NCBI RefSeq assembly: GCF_000473365.1 | Contig: NZ_KI421517.1 | Location: forward strand, 434,001-498,000 | Length of the DNA stretch: 64,000 nt | Direction: 5' to 3' | Source of the DNA: Adhaeribacter aquaticus DSM 16391 | Lineage (GTDB): Bacteria > Bacteroidota > Bacteroidia > Cytophagales > Hymenobacteraceae | Shown here: piece by piece, positions 25,259 through 34,093 of the stretch | Layout: each line of letters begins with the position of its first letter | Numbering within the stretch: position 1 is the stretch's first letter | Made by a program: the position numbers and the translations under genes | Notes under the pieces: model-generated | What the model saw: the letters and a program-made list of their open reading frames with translations, nothing else | The model's database searches: none | What the model was told of the DNA's origin: nothing

Positions 25259-27739
25259 TTATTCCGAATAAAATACGCGTTTTACCCGGGCGCTAACATT
25301 GGTGAGTAATTCGTAGGGAATGGTGCCAATACTTTTAGCGAGTTTGGTGATGCTTACCTCCTCTCCAAAAATAACAACTGGGTCACCGGCTTTCACTCCG
25401 AGACCGGTAACATCTACCATACACATATCCATACATACATTACCAAAAACAGGTGCCAGGTGGCCGTTTATTAAAACTTTTCCTACGCCATTGCCAAACC
25501 TACGGTCGTACCCATCGGCATAACCTATAGCAATAGTAGCTATTTCTTTGTCTTCAGTGGCAATACCGCGCCGGCTGTAGCCTACTGTCTCCCCGGCCCG
25601 TATTTGTTTTACCTGAGATACTGTAGTTTTAAGAGTACCCACGGTGCGTAAACTTTTCTGCTCTGTATTGGTAGCCTCCACTCCGTATAAGCCTATACCC
25701 AGGCGTACCATATCCAGTTGGTCTTCCGGGAACCGAACAATACCGGCGGAGTTTAACGTATGCTTAATAACAGAATAACCTAACTGCTCTTCCAGCCCGG
25801 CCGCCATTTTCCTGAACTTACTTATCTGTAGTTTGGAGTAATCGTTATGAAAAGCTTCATCCGCCCCGGCTAAATGGCTAAAGGCACTCGCTATATGAAT
25901 TTTTGGATTTGCTTTAATGATTTTTGCAATTTCAGGAATCTCAGCTTCCGTAAAGCCCAGCCGATGCATACCCGTATCCAGCTTTATATGAATATTTAGA
26001 GTAGCATTCTGATCTGGCAGCGCTGCCAAACAAGCTTCCAGAATTTCAAAAGAATAAATCTCCGGTTCCAGGTGGAATTGTTGGATCTTAGTAAAACTAT
26101 CAGGCGACGGATTCATTACCATAATAGGCAGCGTAATGCCATTTTCCCGCAATTGCACCCCCTCATCGGTATAAGCAACTGCTAAATAATCAGCTCTATG
26201 AAACTGAAGCAAATTAGCTATTTCATAAGAGCCGCTTCCATAGGCAAAAGCTTTTACCATAACCATAATTTTAGTTTCCGGTTTAAGTTTTGCCCGGTAA
26301 AAATTTAGATTATGCACCAGCGCATCCATATTAACTTCCAGCACAGTGCCATGAACTTTACGCTGGAAAGCAGCTACAATCTTTTCAAATTCGAACTTAC
26401 GGGCTCCTTTTATGAGGATGGTTTCGTTGCGGAAACTGTCCGGAGTAAAAGCATTTAAAAAAGCAGTTGTAGAAGAATAAAATTGGCTATCTAAATCAAA
26501 CTCAGACTGGTACTGGCTTATCTTTTCTCCTATTGCAATAAGTTTATCTAACTGCTTTGCCTTAACTATTTCGGCTACCTGGCTATACAGAACTTCATCC
26601 CCAAGCCCAGACTCGAGTAAATCCGATAAAATTAAGACCTTTTTCCCCTGCCGAGGTTGATGCTGTAAAAAATCTAACGCAATGGCCAGGCCACTTAAAT
26701 CATTGTTGTAAGTATCATCAATCAGGTAACACCCGTTAATGGCTTCTTTCATTTCCAGTCGCATGGCAACTGGTGTTAGTTTATATACCCGTTGCTGAAT
26801 TTCTTCAATAGGTAGTTGCCGCCACAACAAAACAGCCACACAATGCAATACATTTTCAAGAGAAGCCTCATCGGCAAAAGGTACATGCAGCCCTTGTTCT
26901 ACTCCTTTATACTTAAATAAAATAGTAGTCTCATTACCAATAGGTGTACTAGACAAAATTTGCAGGTCAGCCGGCAAATGCCTAGACCAGGTAAAGGCTG
27001 GTATTTGTTGGGCAGCTACCGCTTCCTGAACTTCCTTCTGATCCAGGCAATAAAACAGTAATTCTACCTCCTGAAAGAGCTTTAATTTTTCATTTACCTT
27101 TTCTTTCCGGCTGATAAAACCTTGGTCGTGGGCAGGTCCAATATTGGTAAATATTCCGAAGGTAGGTTTAATTACCTGGCGCAGATTTTCCATTTCGTCA
27201 GGTTGCGAAATACCTGCCTCAAAAAGGCCTATTGTATGATTATCGTTAAGTTGCCAAACTGATAATGGTACCCCAATCTGTGAATTGTAACTCCGGGGGC
27301 TTTTTACCACCATTTCGTCTGGATTTAATAATTGCGAAAGCCATTCTTTCACAATAGTTTTACCGTTACTGCCGGTTATGCCAAAAACCGGAATCTGAAA
27401 TAAACTTCGATGAAAAGCCGCCAGCTGTTGTAAAGCTTTTAAACTACTTTTTACCTGAATAATATTAGCTTCCGGCAAAGCCACCACCAACCCAGTTTGG
27501 TCGTCTTTTTTTAGAATATCCGGAATATACTCTACCACAAACTGCCTTACACCTTTTGCATACAAGGTTTCCAGGTAATCATGACCATCGTTAAAGCTTC
27601 CTTTAATAGCAAAAAATAAAGAGCCCGCCGGATGCAAGATTTTACGGCTATCTGTCAGCAAATATTGCACAGAATAGTTTTGGCTGAATTGTAAAATAGT
27701 CCCGGCTGTAACTTTGGTAATCTCTTCTAAAGAAAGCAT
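25259..27739 (-). CDS. Bifunctional MurF - alanine racemase fusion
   Basis: Two cytosolic peptidoglycan-precursor enzymes in one 826-residue chain. The N-terminal half is a MurF-type ligase (UDP-MurNAc-tripeptide + D-Ala-D-Ala), with P-loop GITGSNGKT near 120-128 and YNDLSGLAIALD near 350. The C-terminal half, from about residue 460, is a PLP alanine racemase: Lys496 in MVKAFAYGSG is the expected Schiff-base lysine, followed by RLGIGLYGV and the catalytic-Tyr region VGYSRRG. The fusion is common in Bacteroidota. It supplies both D-Ala and its use in the same protein. The ATG is 19 nt after a TACCTTTG -7 box. Confidence 0.95.
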   Translation of the reverse strand: MLSLEEITKVTAGTILQFSQNYSVQYLLTDSRKILHPAGSLFFAIKGSFNDGHDYLETLYAKGVRQFVVEYIPDILKKDDQTGLVVALPEANIIQVKSSLKALQQLAAFHRSLFQIPVFGITGSNGKTIVKEWLSQLLNPDEMVVKSPRSYNSQIGVPLSVWQLNDNHTIGLFEAGISQPDEMENLRQVIKPTFGIFTNIGPAHDQGFISRKEKVNEKLKLFQEVELLFYCLDQKEVQEAVAAQQIPAFTWSRHLPADLQILSSTPIGNETTILFKYKGVEQGLHVPFADEASLENVLHCVAVLLWRQLPIEEIQQRVYKLTPVAMRLEMKEAINGCYLIDDTYNNDLSGLAIALDFLQHQPRQGKKVLILSDLLESGLGDEVLYSQVAEIVKAKQLDKLIAIGEKISQYQSEFDLDSQFYSSTTAFLNAFTPDSFRNETILIKGARKFEFEKIVAAFQRKVHGTVLEVNMDALVHNLNFYRAKLKPETKIMVMVKAFAYGSGSYEIANLLQFHRADYLAVAYTDEGVQLRENGITLPIMVMNPSPDSFTKIQQFHLEPEIYSFEILEACLAALPDQNATLNIHIKLDTGMHRLGFTEAEIPEIAKIIKANPKIHIASAFSHLAGADEAFHNDYSKLQISKFRKMAAGLEEQLGYSVIKHTLNSAGIVRFPEDQLDMVRLGIGLYGVEATNTEQKSLRTVGTLKTTVSQVKQIRAGETVGYSRRGIATEDKEIATIAIGYADGYDRRFGNGVGKVLINGHLAPVFGNVCMDMCMVDVTGLGVKAGDPVVIFGEEVSITKLAKSIGTIPYELLTNVSARVKRVFYSE

Positions 27740-27757
27740 ACTAAAACATTAATCCTG

Positions 27758-27765
27758 CAAAGGTA
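27758..27765 (-). promoter_or_regulatory. Candidate -7 box of the murF-alr gene
   Basis: Reads TACCTTTG on the minus strand, a perfect TAnnTTTG, ending 18 nt before the ATG at 27739. The same sequence and spacing recur before carB and rarD. Confidence 0.58.
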
Positions 27766-27876
27766 CAAAACCCCGGCATTACTGCATTGCTGCATCAATC
27801 CAATTATATATTACCTATCCTCCTTGTAACTACTCCGTAAAAGTTTCTGTAGTAACAGCAATTAGCCGGATTTAGT

Positions 27877-28701
27877 ATGGTCAACAACCGCTCCCAAACA
27901 TCTTTAAAAGAAAAACTTTATACTATAATTTTTGAAGCCGAGACGCGCGCCGGAAAACTTTTCGATGTGATGCTGATTATAGTTATCCTGCTCAGCATTC
28001 TAACTGTTCTGCTGGAAAGCGTAGCCAAGCTGCGGCAAGATTTTCAGCAAACGTTTGTTCTGGCTGAATGGACATTTACCATTTTATTTACCATTGAGTT
28101 TATTCTACGAATATATTCTTCTCCTAAACCCAAAAAGTACCTTACCTCTTTTTTTGGTGTAGTAGACTTACTTTCTATTCTGCCCACCTACATAAGTTTA
28201 TTAGTACCGGGTTCACACTATTTCATGATAATCCGGGTGTTACGTTTATTGCGTATTGCCCGCATTTTTAAATTGTCCCATTACCTCCATGAAGGCCAGA
28301 TATTATCTAATGCCTTAAAAGCAAGTGCTACTAAAATAATTGTTTTTATTGCTACCGTAATGATGCTGGTAGTTATTATAGGGGCCCTGATGTATGTAAT
28401 AGAGGGTACCGAACATGGCTTTACCAGTATTCCTAAAAGCATTTATTGGGCTATTGTTACCTTAACTACAGTTGGCTATGGCGATATTGCTCCCCAAACC
28501 ACCCTGGGCCAGTTTTTGGCCAGTGTGGTTATGCTTTTAGGTTACGGAATCATTGCCATTCCAACGGGTATTGTTACGGTAGAAATGGCTAACGCTTCTC
28601 ATCCTAAAACCACAACTCAGGTTTGCCCCAACTGCTATAAGGAAGGGCATGAGGAAAAAGCTAACTTTTGTAACCAATGTGGCCATCGGCTTAATCCGTA
28701 A
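27877..28701 (+). CDS. Voltage-gated-type K+ channel with zinc-ribbon tail
   Basis: A 274-residue six-helix ion channel of the Kv/KvAP type. S4 is visible as RVLRLLRIARIFK with Arg at every third position. The pore has the K+ selectivity filter TTVGYGD, and the sixth helix follows. After residue 245 the chain ends in a CPNC - 13 residues - CNQC zinc ribbon, a small metal-binding domain not part of the channel core. It may mediate assembly or regulation (inference). The start is ATG; the next gene is in the same direction but has its own promoter. Confidence 0.88.
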   Translation: MVNNRSQTSLKEKLYTIIFEAETRAGKLFDVMLIIVILLSILTVLLESVAKLRQDFQQTFVLAEWTFTILFTIEFILRIYSSPKPKKYLTSFFGVVDLLSILPTYISLLVPGSHYFMIIRVLRLLRIARIFKLSHYLHEGQILSNALKASATKIIVFIATVMMLVVIIGALMYVIEGTEHGFTSIPKSIYWAIVTLTTVGYGDIAPQTTLGQFLASVVMLLGYGIIAIPTGIVTVEMANASHPKTTTQVCPNCYKEGHEEKANFCNQCGHRLNP

Positions 28702-28843
28702 TATTACAACTTACTCATAAACAACCTTTTATTTTTGTTGAGCTTTATGTTTACCAAAACTTCCCAGAACTACTTATGTGTAGTGGGCGGTTCAGCCAAG
28801 TCTGAAATAAACCCTAACCCTATTCTATTTAATTGCTTTCTCG

Positions 28844-28851
28844 TACCTTTG
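28844..28851 (+). promoter_or_regulatory. Candidate -7 box of rarD
   Basis: TACCTTTG, perfect for TAnnTTTG, 21 nt before a TTG codon at 28873. It lies inside the longer frame that opens at 28735, which argues that the protein starts at 28873 and not upstream. Confidence 0.55.
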
Positions 28852-28872
28852 CTTTCTTTTAATCAGAATATT

Positions 28873-29778
28873 TTGAAACTAAATAAATTTTACGGGGCGG
28901 CCATTGGGGCCTATGTGATTTGGGGATTTATTCCGCTGCCCTTAAAAGCCCTTACCGATTATCCTAGTAGCCAGATTTTATATTACCGGATATTATTTTC
29001 GGTCATGATCTTAATTGCACTAAACCTTATTTTTAGGCGCGACAGTGTAATGGCTTTATTTGACCATTACAAAGCTGGCGCAACCAAAGAAAAACGAACT
29101 TTTATTATCCTAACCATTGCCAGTGGCATGCTCTTGCTGGTTAACTGGTTTGTTTTTATTTATGTGGTCAACCATATAAATGTACAAACGGGCTCCTTTT
29201 CTTACCTGATTTGCCCTATTTTAACGGCCTTATTAGGTTTTTTACTTTTGAAGGAAAAATTAAAATCTAATCAGTGGATAGCTATCTTCATCAGTTTCCT
29301 GAGCTGCTGTTTAGTAGGTACCGGTTCTTTGATGCACCTGCTCTTTAGTTTATTAATTGCGACCAGTTATGCCTTATTTTTAATTACTCAACGGGTATTG
29401 CGGAATTACGACAAGATTACAATGATGATGCTGCAATTATCAGTATCGGCTTTATTCTTAATACCCTTTCACAATTATTTTAATGCTGAACATCCATTAG
29501 GAGCAGACATGTATTTCTTTGGGGTTATCTCCATTCTCAGCCTTGCCTTTACGGTGATACCGCTTTTTTTAAGTATGTATGCTCTGAAGGATCTGAAATC
29601 AGGCACCATGGGAATTTTGATGTATATAAACCCCATTATTAACTTCCTGTTGGCATTCTTTTACTTTAACGAAGTTTCCTCTTCATCCAAGGCTATTGCA
29701 TACAGCTTAATCTTTTTATCGGTGGTTATCTATAACCTTAAATTTAAAAAGAAACGAAAAATACTTCCGGCTGAATAA
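28873..29778 (+). CDS. rarD: RarD-type EamA transporter
   Basis: Ten-helix drug/metabolite transporter of the EamA superfamily, RarD branch (301 residues from the chosen start). The N-terminus YGAAIGAYVIWGFIPLPLKAL and LLVNWFVFIYVVNH match RarD features. Substrates of RarD are not firmly known; chloramphenicol sensitivity is the classic phenotype. The frame is open upstream to a TTG at 28735 and has an ATG at 28747, but those 46 codons lack membrane character and contain the promoter, so I start at the TTG at 28873. Confidence 0.85.
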   Translation: MKLNKFYGAAIGAYVIWGFIPLPLKALTDYPSSQILYYRILFSVMILIALNLIFRRDSVMALFDHYKAGATKEKRTFIILTIASGMLLLVNWFVFIYVVNHINVQTGSFSYLICPILTALLGFLLLKEKLKSNQWIAIFISFLSCCLVGTGSLMHLLFSLLIATSYALFLITQRVLRNYDKITMMMLQLSVSALFLIPFHNYFNAEHPLGADMYFFGVISILSLAFTVIPLFLSMYALKDLKSGTMGILMYINPIINFLLAFFYFNEVSSSSKAIAYSLIFLSVVIYNLKFKKKRKILPAE

Positions 29779-29839
29779 ATAATCATGCAACGTTAGCTCC
29801 GGGTATTGGCTCTTATAAGTATAGATTTAAAAACATATT

Positions 29840-30318
29840 ATGAAGAAAAATCTGATACTTATGCTGGGTATTATCACCTTGTTTACCCAATGCCAGAAAG
29901 AGGAGATTCCTTTATCTGAAAAAAGCAGTGAAACCATTATATTACCTCAGGAATTTAAAATAGCCTTAAACCAAACCTTTGTTATTAGATCTAATAATCA
30001 GCAGGAAGAAATAGGCAGGATTCAATTTGTTCAGTTAGAGGAATCCCAGTGTCCGGCTAACGCTATGTGCATCCGGCAAGGGTCAGCCGTTACACATTTA
30101 AAGATTATTTCTACAAAGGCAACTGATGCTAAAACAGTCCGTTATTTATTGGTGACTTTATGAATAATGATCCACGCAATAAACGAAATTTAACAGCTGA
30201 TACCGTAGCCTTAAACTGGAATAATCAGACTTATCAGCTTATTTTGAAAGATGTGACTCCTTACCCCGGGACCTCCAACAGCATTCCTAAAGCTACACTG
30301 GTCATAAATAACCAATAA
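29840..30318 (+). pseudogene. Frameshifted small lipoprotein gene
   Basis: The first frame (29840-30163) gives 107 residues with a lipoprotein signal (FTQC, Cys18) and a conserved-looking CPANAMCIRQGSAVTHLKI segment. It stops at a TGA at 30161-30163. A second frame opens at an ATG overlapping that stop (30160) and runs to 30318. It reads as the natural continuation of such proteins (NWNNQTYQLILKDVTPYPG). A -1 shift joins both. So one gene of about 155 codons is broken by a one-base change near 30150-30163. A sequencing error or programmed frameshift is possible but no slippery heptamer is evident. Confidence 0.72.
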
Positions 30319-30320
30319 AA

Positions 30321-30343
30321 AGGCCTGCATTAATAGCAGGCCT
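30321..30343 (+). terminator. Hairpin after the frameshifted lipoprotein gene
   Basis: An 8-bp stem (aggcctgc at 30321-30328 with gcaggcct at 30336-30343), 7-nt loop, 2 nt after the TAA that ends the second frame. It is followed by ctatttg, a weak T tract. Confidence 0.65.
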
Positions 30344-30358
30344 CTATTTGATATTAGT

Positions 30359-30440
30359 ACAGAAAGAGTAAATGCCATTTCTGTTAGAAGCGGTTAATAT
30401 TTAAAGTAAAATTACTTTATTTATTAACCGCAATTCTTTT
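30359..30440 (+). ncRNA. Two further stem-loops; candidate structured RNA or tandem terminator
   Basis: A 7-bp hairpin (acagaaa at 30359-30365, tttctgt at 30378-30384) is followed at 30390-30431 by a 42-nt near-perfect palindrome. In it, gcggttaata pairs with tattaaccgc and taaagtaa with ttacttta around a 2-nt loop, with one internal 2x2 mismatch. The T-rich tail aattctttttc follows. With the hairpin at 30321 this makes three consecutive stem-loops. It could be a 3' end, a tandem terminator or a small RNA. Confidence 0.4.
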
Positions 30441-30470
30441 TCATAGTTTAATTCTGACTACGCACTCCAG

Positions 30471-30590
30471 TTAAACGAGGGATTTGTTAGAAGGTTTACA
30501 TTTATTTGCCTCCGTCTTATATTCAGAAACAGAATTCAAGATAGCTGCCCGCAACCTATCCACGTCTCCTCCGATACTGGACCACCTCTC
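30471..30590 (-). other. Possible gene remnant (39-codon open frame without start)
   Basis: On the minus strand a frame bounded by an upstream TAA runs for 39 codons to a TAA at 30471-30473. It reads like protein (SIGGDVDRLRAAILNSVSEY) and is visibly richer in G+C than other gaps. It has no start codon and no recognised family. It may be the tail of a decayed gene or transposase. The rest of the gap from 30432 to 30649 holds nothing else I can name. Confidence 0.25.
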
Positions 30591-30649
30591 TTATATCAAT
30601 TTTGATACTAAAAATTAAATATATTCCTATTCAGTTTGCTTGAAGATGC

Positions 30650-33241
30650 TTAAAAACCAAAGCCAATTCTAAAGCCAGACCCTATTTTTTCTTTTGACTG
30701 GAAACTAGAAATAAAATCAACCCTAAAAATTTTAAAGATGTGCTCTATTCCAAAGCCAATTTCCAGATAATGATTGGAATGTCGTGTATTTAAATAATTA
30801 ACGGTTGCCACTTCCTGCCACTTTAACTTCCGCAGTAAAGGTATTTTATTAATTATAAAGCCATTAAACTCATGGCTAAAGTGGGCTTCTAAATACCGGT
30901 TTGTAGTACTGTAGAGGTAATAATTCAGCAGCTGAAACCCACCAAAATTCCCGGCATAAACGGTTCGGTTACCAGAAAAATGTTTATAATCCATGAAGTG
31001 CAATTGCTTTTTATTCAAAAAAGCACCTACCTGCACACTATAATTACTTCGCCCTAATAATTTAAAATCTAACCGGTCACTTATGTTAAAAGCTAACTGA
31101 TCGTAATTTACATCGCTGCCAAAAATAGCAGAAAAGCCTTTTGTATAATTTAACCGGAACGTAGGAGATTTTGATTCTAACCGCCATTTTTCCTCTGGCC
31201 GCATAATATATTTTTGCCCGGGTCTGTATTGCAGCGTTACAGTACCTATTAAAGCTTGGTGCCTCGGGAAAAAAGTTTTATTTAATTCTGCATTTACAGG
31301 GAAATTACTAGTAAACTGCCGGTTCTCAAAATCCTTGAATTTATAATCATGTGCATTCTCTAAGGGAAGTCGATCGGCATATTCCAGGCCAGTGCTCAGA
31401 AAAAAGCCATTCACTACTTCTATTCTATTCGTAACCGACGCAAAATTTCGTTGGTAAAGCTTCATGTAGTTTTGCTCCCCTAACAAGGTATACAGCGAGT
31501 TCCAGGTAGAAGAAATAGGATCTGTGGGATTAAACTGGCTAACAAACCGACCTCCCTCTGCGGAGATATCGCCAAACTTATGCGGATTGTATCGGTAACG
31601 GCCACCCACTTTTGCCTGTAACTTTTCATTAGCAAATCCATAACGAATGGTAGGCGCAATTTCGAATCCCTGCTCCGATTCTGCATACTTTATTTTGTGA
31701 TACCGCACCCCAAGATTTATGACAGGGCCTTCTACCGTATTATATTGTAAAATAGAAGCACCCTGCGGTATGGCTACTAATGGATTTAACGTAACGTAAT
31801 AATTCTGATAAGAATTACGGTAGCGGTATCCGCCTAAAAACAGACTTCCTACCTCAAATTTGTTAGCCTTTTTATCTACTGAGTCTTTGTAAGCTTTAGA
31901 TTCCTGTATTACCTGAATGCTATCTTTTACAACATAATCTTTTTGCTCTTCCAGCGTGAGCGGCACTGGCCTGATTTCAGCCCAATAAGCAGAGTCATGT
32001 TTATTAGCATCCTTCTCTACTGCCATTACTTCGTTCTTCAGCTTTTGCTTATTATATAAGGCATCGGCTTTTGCTTTTTGCTGGCGCTTAAAAATCTTTT
32101 TTTGGGCAGCTATCCTGGTATCCGCAGCTTCGTCTATAAGCCCTGGTGTAGTGGGAATAACAACAGCAGGCGTTGGGGTAGTATTCTTCGGGTAGGTTGG
32201 CTGTACCTTATAATTAGAATATACCGTAGTAAAATACCCGTTTCCTTTAAACCCAAACGAATCAAACTGAAGGGTAATTTTTTGGTTTAGTAACATCCAG
32301 ATGCCTTCCGGCATTTCTCCAAATGTTTGCTGTACGCGTACCGTATCTACGTATTCTATCTGGTGGGCTTTAGTTAGTTTAAGGTCCAGGCTATGCAGGC
32401 GCCACTCATCTTCTACAATATAAATATATCCCTCAAAAGCCGGGTCATTCCGGCGAATAGGCGTTACTTTAATTTTATTAATAAACTTGCCATGCTCCTG
32501 GGTTGCTCCAATTAATTTGTACCGGTAATACAGCATGGCATTTCCGGCCAGCGGCGATACAAAAGCCCGCTCACTTAACCCTTGCGCCCGTAATAAATTT
32601 TCATAAAAATTAAGATTTACCCTGGATGCACGATTAAAACTAAACCCTCTTTGATCGCCGCTTACTTTTGAAGATACCATGCGTTCGTGGATGCGGTTGG
32701 GTTGCCGAAAGCTTATTTCGCTTACCGTTTCCGATAAATAAACAATACCTGTTTTTAAATCATTTACCTTTATACCCATAACCCGGTTTGGCACCTCTGT
32801 TAAGCGCCCCAAACCTTTCGTATAAACGCGGCAGGTATATGCCAGGGCTTCCTGCAAGTGGTACTTTCGGCGTCCTATAGCGGCCTTTACAATGGCATAA
32901 GCCGGATCTTTATCATTAGCATTTATTTCAATTGCATTCAGGTTGTATACATCTAACTGCAGTGTCACATCCCGTACTACATCAGCAATACCAATCTCTA
33001 TCTCTTCTATTTTAGCTTTATAACCTACATATTGGAATACCAATTGGTAGGTACCAGGTGTTAAAGTTAATTGATAATACCCCTGCTCGTTAGAAGCCGT
33101 TCCGGTGGTAGTATTCCGCACATATAAAGTGGCAAAAGGCAACGGTTCTCCTTTTTCGTCCAGCACCCGACCTTTTACTACTGCCGCATGTGCACCCAGT
33201 GCTACTGCTACACACAAAATCAGGAGGAAGTATTTAAGCAT
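30650..33241 (-). CDS. DUF5686 protein with carboxypeptidase-regulatory-like domain
   Basis: An 863-residue exported protein. After the signal peptide (LKYFLLILCVAVALGAHAA) comes a carboxypeptidase-regulatory-like beta domain (about 22-100, VKGRVLDEKGEPLPFATLYVRNTTTGTASNEQGYY region). The DUF5686 region follows and ends in a beta-barrel-like stretch (HFSHEFNGFIINKIPLLRKL and a terminal FRIGFGF). Such proteins are outer-membrane relatives of SusC/TonB receptors in architecture, but lack a clear plug. Function is unknown. The start is the ATG at 33241; a TTG two codons upstream lies within a candidate promoter box. Confidence 0.86.
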   Translation of the reverse strand: MLKYFLLILCVAVALGAHAAVVKGRVLDEKGEPLPFATLYVRNTTTGTASNEQGYYQLTLTPGTYQLVFQYVGYKAKIEEIEIGIADVVRDVTLQLDVYNLNAIEINANDKDPAYAIVKAAIGRRKYHLQEALAYTCRVYTKGLGRLTEVPNRVMGIKVNDLKTGIVYLSETVSEISFRQPNRIHERMVSSKVSGDQRGFSFNRASRVNLNFYENLLRAQGLSERAFVSPLAGNAMLYYRYKLIGATQEHGKFINKIKVTPIRRNDPAFEGYIYIVEDEWRLHSLDLKLTKAHQIEYVDTVRVQQTFGEMPEGIWMLLNQKITLQFDSFGFKGNGYFTTVYSNYKVQPTYPKNTTPTPAVVIPTTPGLIDEAADTRIAAQKKIFKRQQKAKADALYNKQKLKNEVMAVEKDANKHDSAYWAEIRPVPLTLEEQKDYVVKDSIQVIQESKAYKDSVDKKANKFEVGSLFLGGYRYRNSYQNYYVTLNPLVAIPQGASILQYNTVEGPVINLGVRYHKIKYAESEQGFEIAPTIRYGFANEKLQAKVGGRYRYNPHKFGDISAEGGRFVSQFNPTDPISSTWNSLYTLLGEQNYMKLYQRNFASVTNRIEVVNGFFLSTGLEYADRLPLENAHDYKFKDFENRQFTSNFPVNAELNKTFFPRHQALIGTVTLQYRPGQKYIMRPEEKWRLESKSPTFRLNYTKGFSAIFGSDVNYDQLAFNISDRLDFKLLGRSNYSVQVGAFLNKKQLHFMDYKHFSGNRTVYAGNFGGFQLLNYYLYSTTNRYLEAHFSHEFNGFIINKIPLLRKLKWQEVATVNYLNTRHSNHYLEIGFGIEHIFKIFRVDFISSFQSKEKIGSGFRIGFGF

Positions 33242-33244
33242 AAA

Positions 33245-33252
33245 CAAAGGTA
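33245..33252 (-). promoter_or_regulatory. TACCTTTG box abutting the DUF5686 start
   Basis: Reads TACCTTTG on the minus strand, only 3 nt from the ATG at 33241. If it is a working -7 box, transcription would start at or next to the ATG, giving a leaderless mRNA. A chance match is possible, and no -33 TTTG is seen. Confidence 0.3.
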
Positions 33253-33595
33253 TTAGGAGTTAAAAAGGTCATAATACCACTCCTCGTTTTTACAACGAAG
33301 ACAGCATTCATACATTTTCTGGCTAACCTCCAATTAACACCAATCATCTAATTTAAACTAAAGGTTCGTTGCATATTCTTACAAAACCGTATAAACATAT
33401 TTCAGGCACGTTTATAACAGTTACTAGATATCCATTATTACAAAAATTAAAAAATTAATGCTTTTCGTAATAATAGTTTTAGTTACAATCACCAAAGCAT
33501 AAATCAAACTGTTTTCACGTAATTTTGGTTATTCTATAAAGAAATTTTGAGGCGTACCTATACCATTTTGGTTGCAACAACGCCCTATCGCGCTT
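33253..33595. promoter_or_regulatory. Divergent intergenic region with candidate recX promoter
   Basis: This 343-nt gap separates DUF5686 (-) from recX (+). TAATTTTG at 33520-33527 fits the -7 box, 68 nt before the recX ATG. An A+T-rich hairpin lies at 33434-33474 (attattac with gtaataat, extended by aaaa/tttt with one bulge). Two short complementary pairs near the DUF5686 side (ggtatta/taatacc and aggagt/actcct, 33249-33284) interleave and could form alternative hairpins. No coding frame is seen. Confidence 0.4.
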
Positions 33596-34078
33596 ATGTA
33601 CGAACCTAAAAAGAAGAAAAATTATACAAAAAAGGAAGCGCTTTTAAAAGCGGCGGCTTATTGTGCTTACCAGGAACGGACCCAACAAGAAGTACGCACT
33701 AAGCTGTTTAGTTATGGTTTAGATCCCGATGAAGTGGATGAGCTTATTATTCAACTATCTGCTGAAAAACTAATAGATGAAGAGCGGTTTGCAAAGTCGT
33801 ACGTTCGGGGGAAGTATGGCCTTAAGCGCTGGGGACGGCGAAAAATACTGCAAGGGCTAAAAGCTCACCAAATTTCTGATTATTGTATAAAACAAGGCAT
33901 GAAAGAGGTTGACCCGGAGCGTTACGAAGAAAACTTACTTTATTTACTGGAAAAGAAAAATACTACCGAAAAAGAAAAGAACCCGCACCTGCGTAAACAA
34001 AAGCTTACTTATTACTTAATGAGTAAAGGCTATGAAAATGACCTGGTGCAAGATGCCCTGAAAAGCATGGAGCAGTAG
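33596..34078 (+). CDS. recX: RecX regulatory protein
   Basis: RecX binds RecA filaments and limits their extension and activity. The 160-residue protein has RecX three-helix repeats: ALLKAAAYCAYQERTQQEVRTKL, then LIDEERFAKSYVRGKYGLKRWGRRKI, and LRKQKLTYYLMSKGYENDLVQDAL. The start is the ATG at 33596; a TTG eight codons upstream is less likely. The gene is far from recA here, which is common. It converges with the DUF4230 gene, whose stop is 15 nt away. Confidence 0.9.
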   Translation: MYEPKKKKNYTKKEALLKAAAYCAYQERTQQEVRTKLFSYGLDPDEVDELIIQLSAEKLIDEERFAKSYVRGKYGLKRWGRRKILQGLKAHQISDYCIKQGMKEVDPERYEENLLYLLEKKNTTEKEKNPHLRKQKLTYYLMSKGYENDLVQDALKSMEQ

Positions 34079-34093
34079 TACCAGTTCCACACC

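Noticed and set aside
33249-33284. An H-type pseudoknot before the DUF5686 gene
   Set aside because: The two interleaved stems (7 and 6 bp) leave no nucleotide for the first loop, so both cannot form together; at most they are alternative hairpins.
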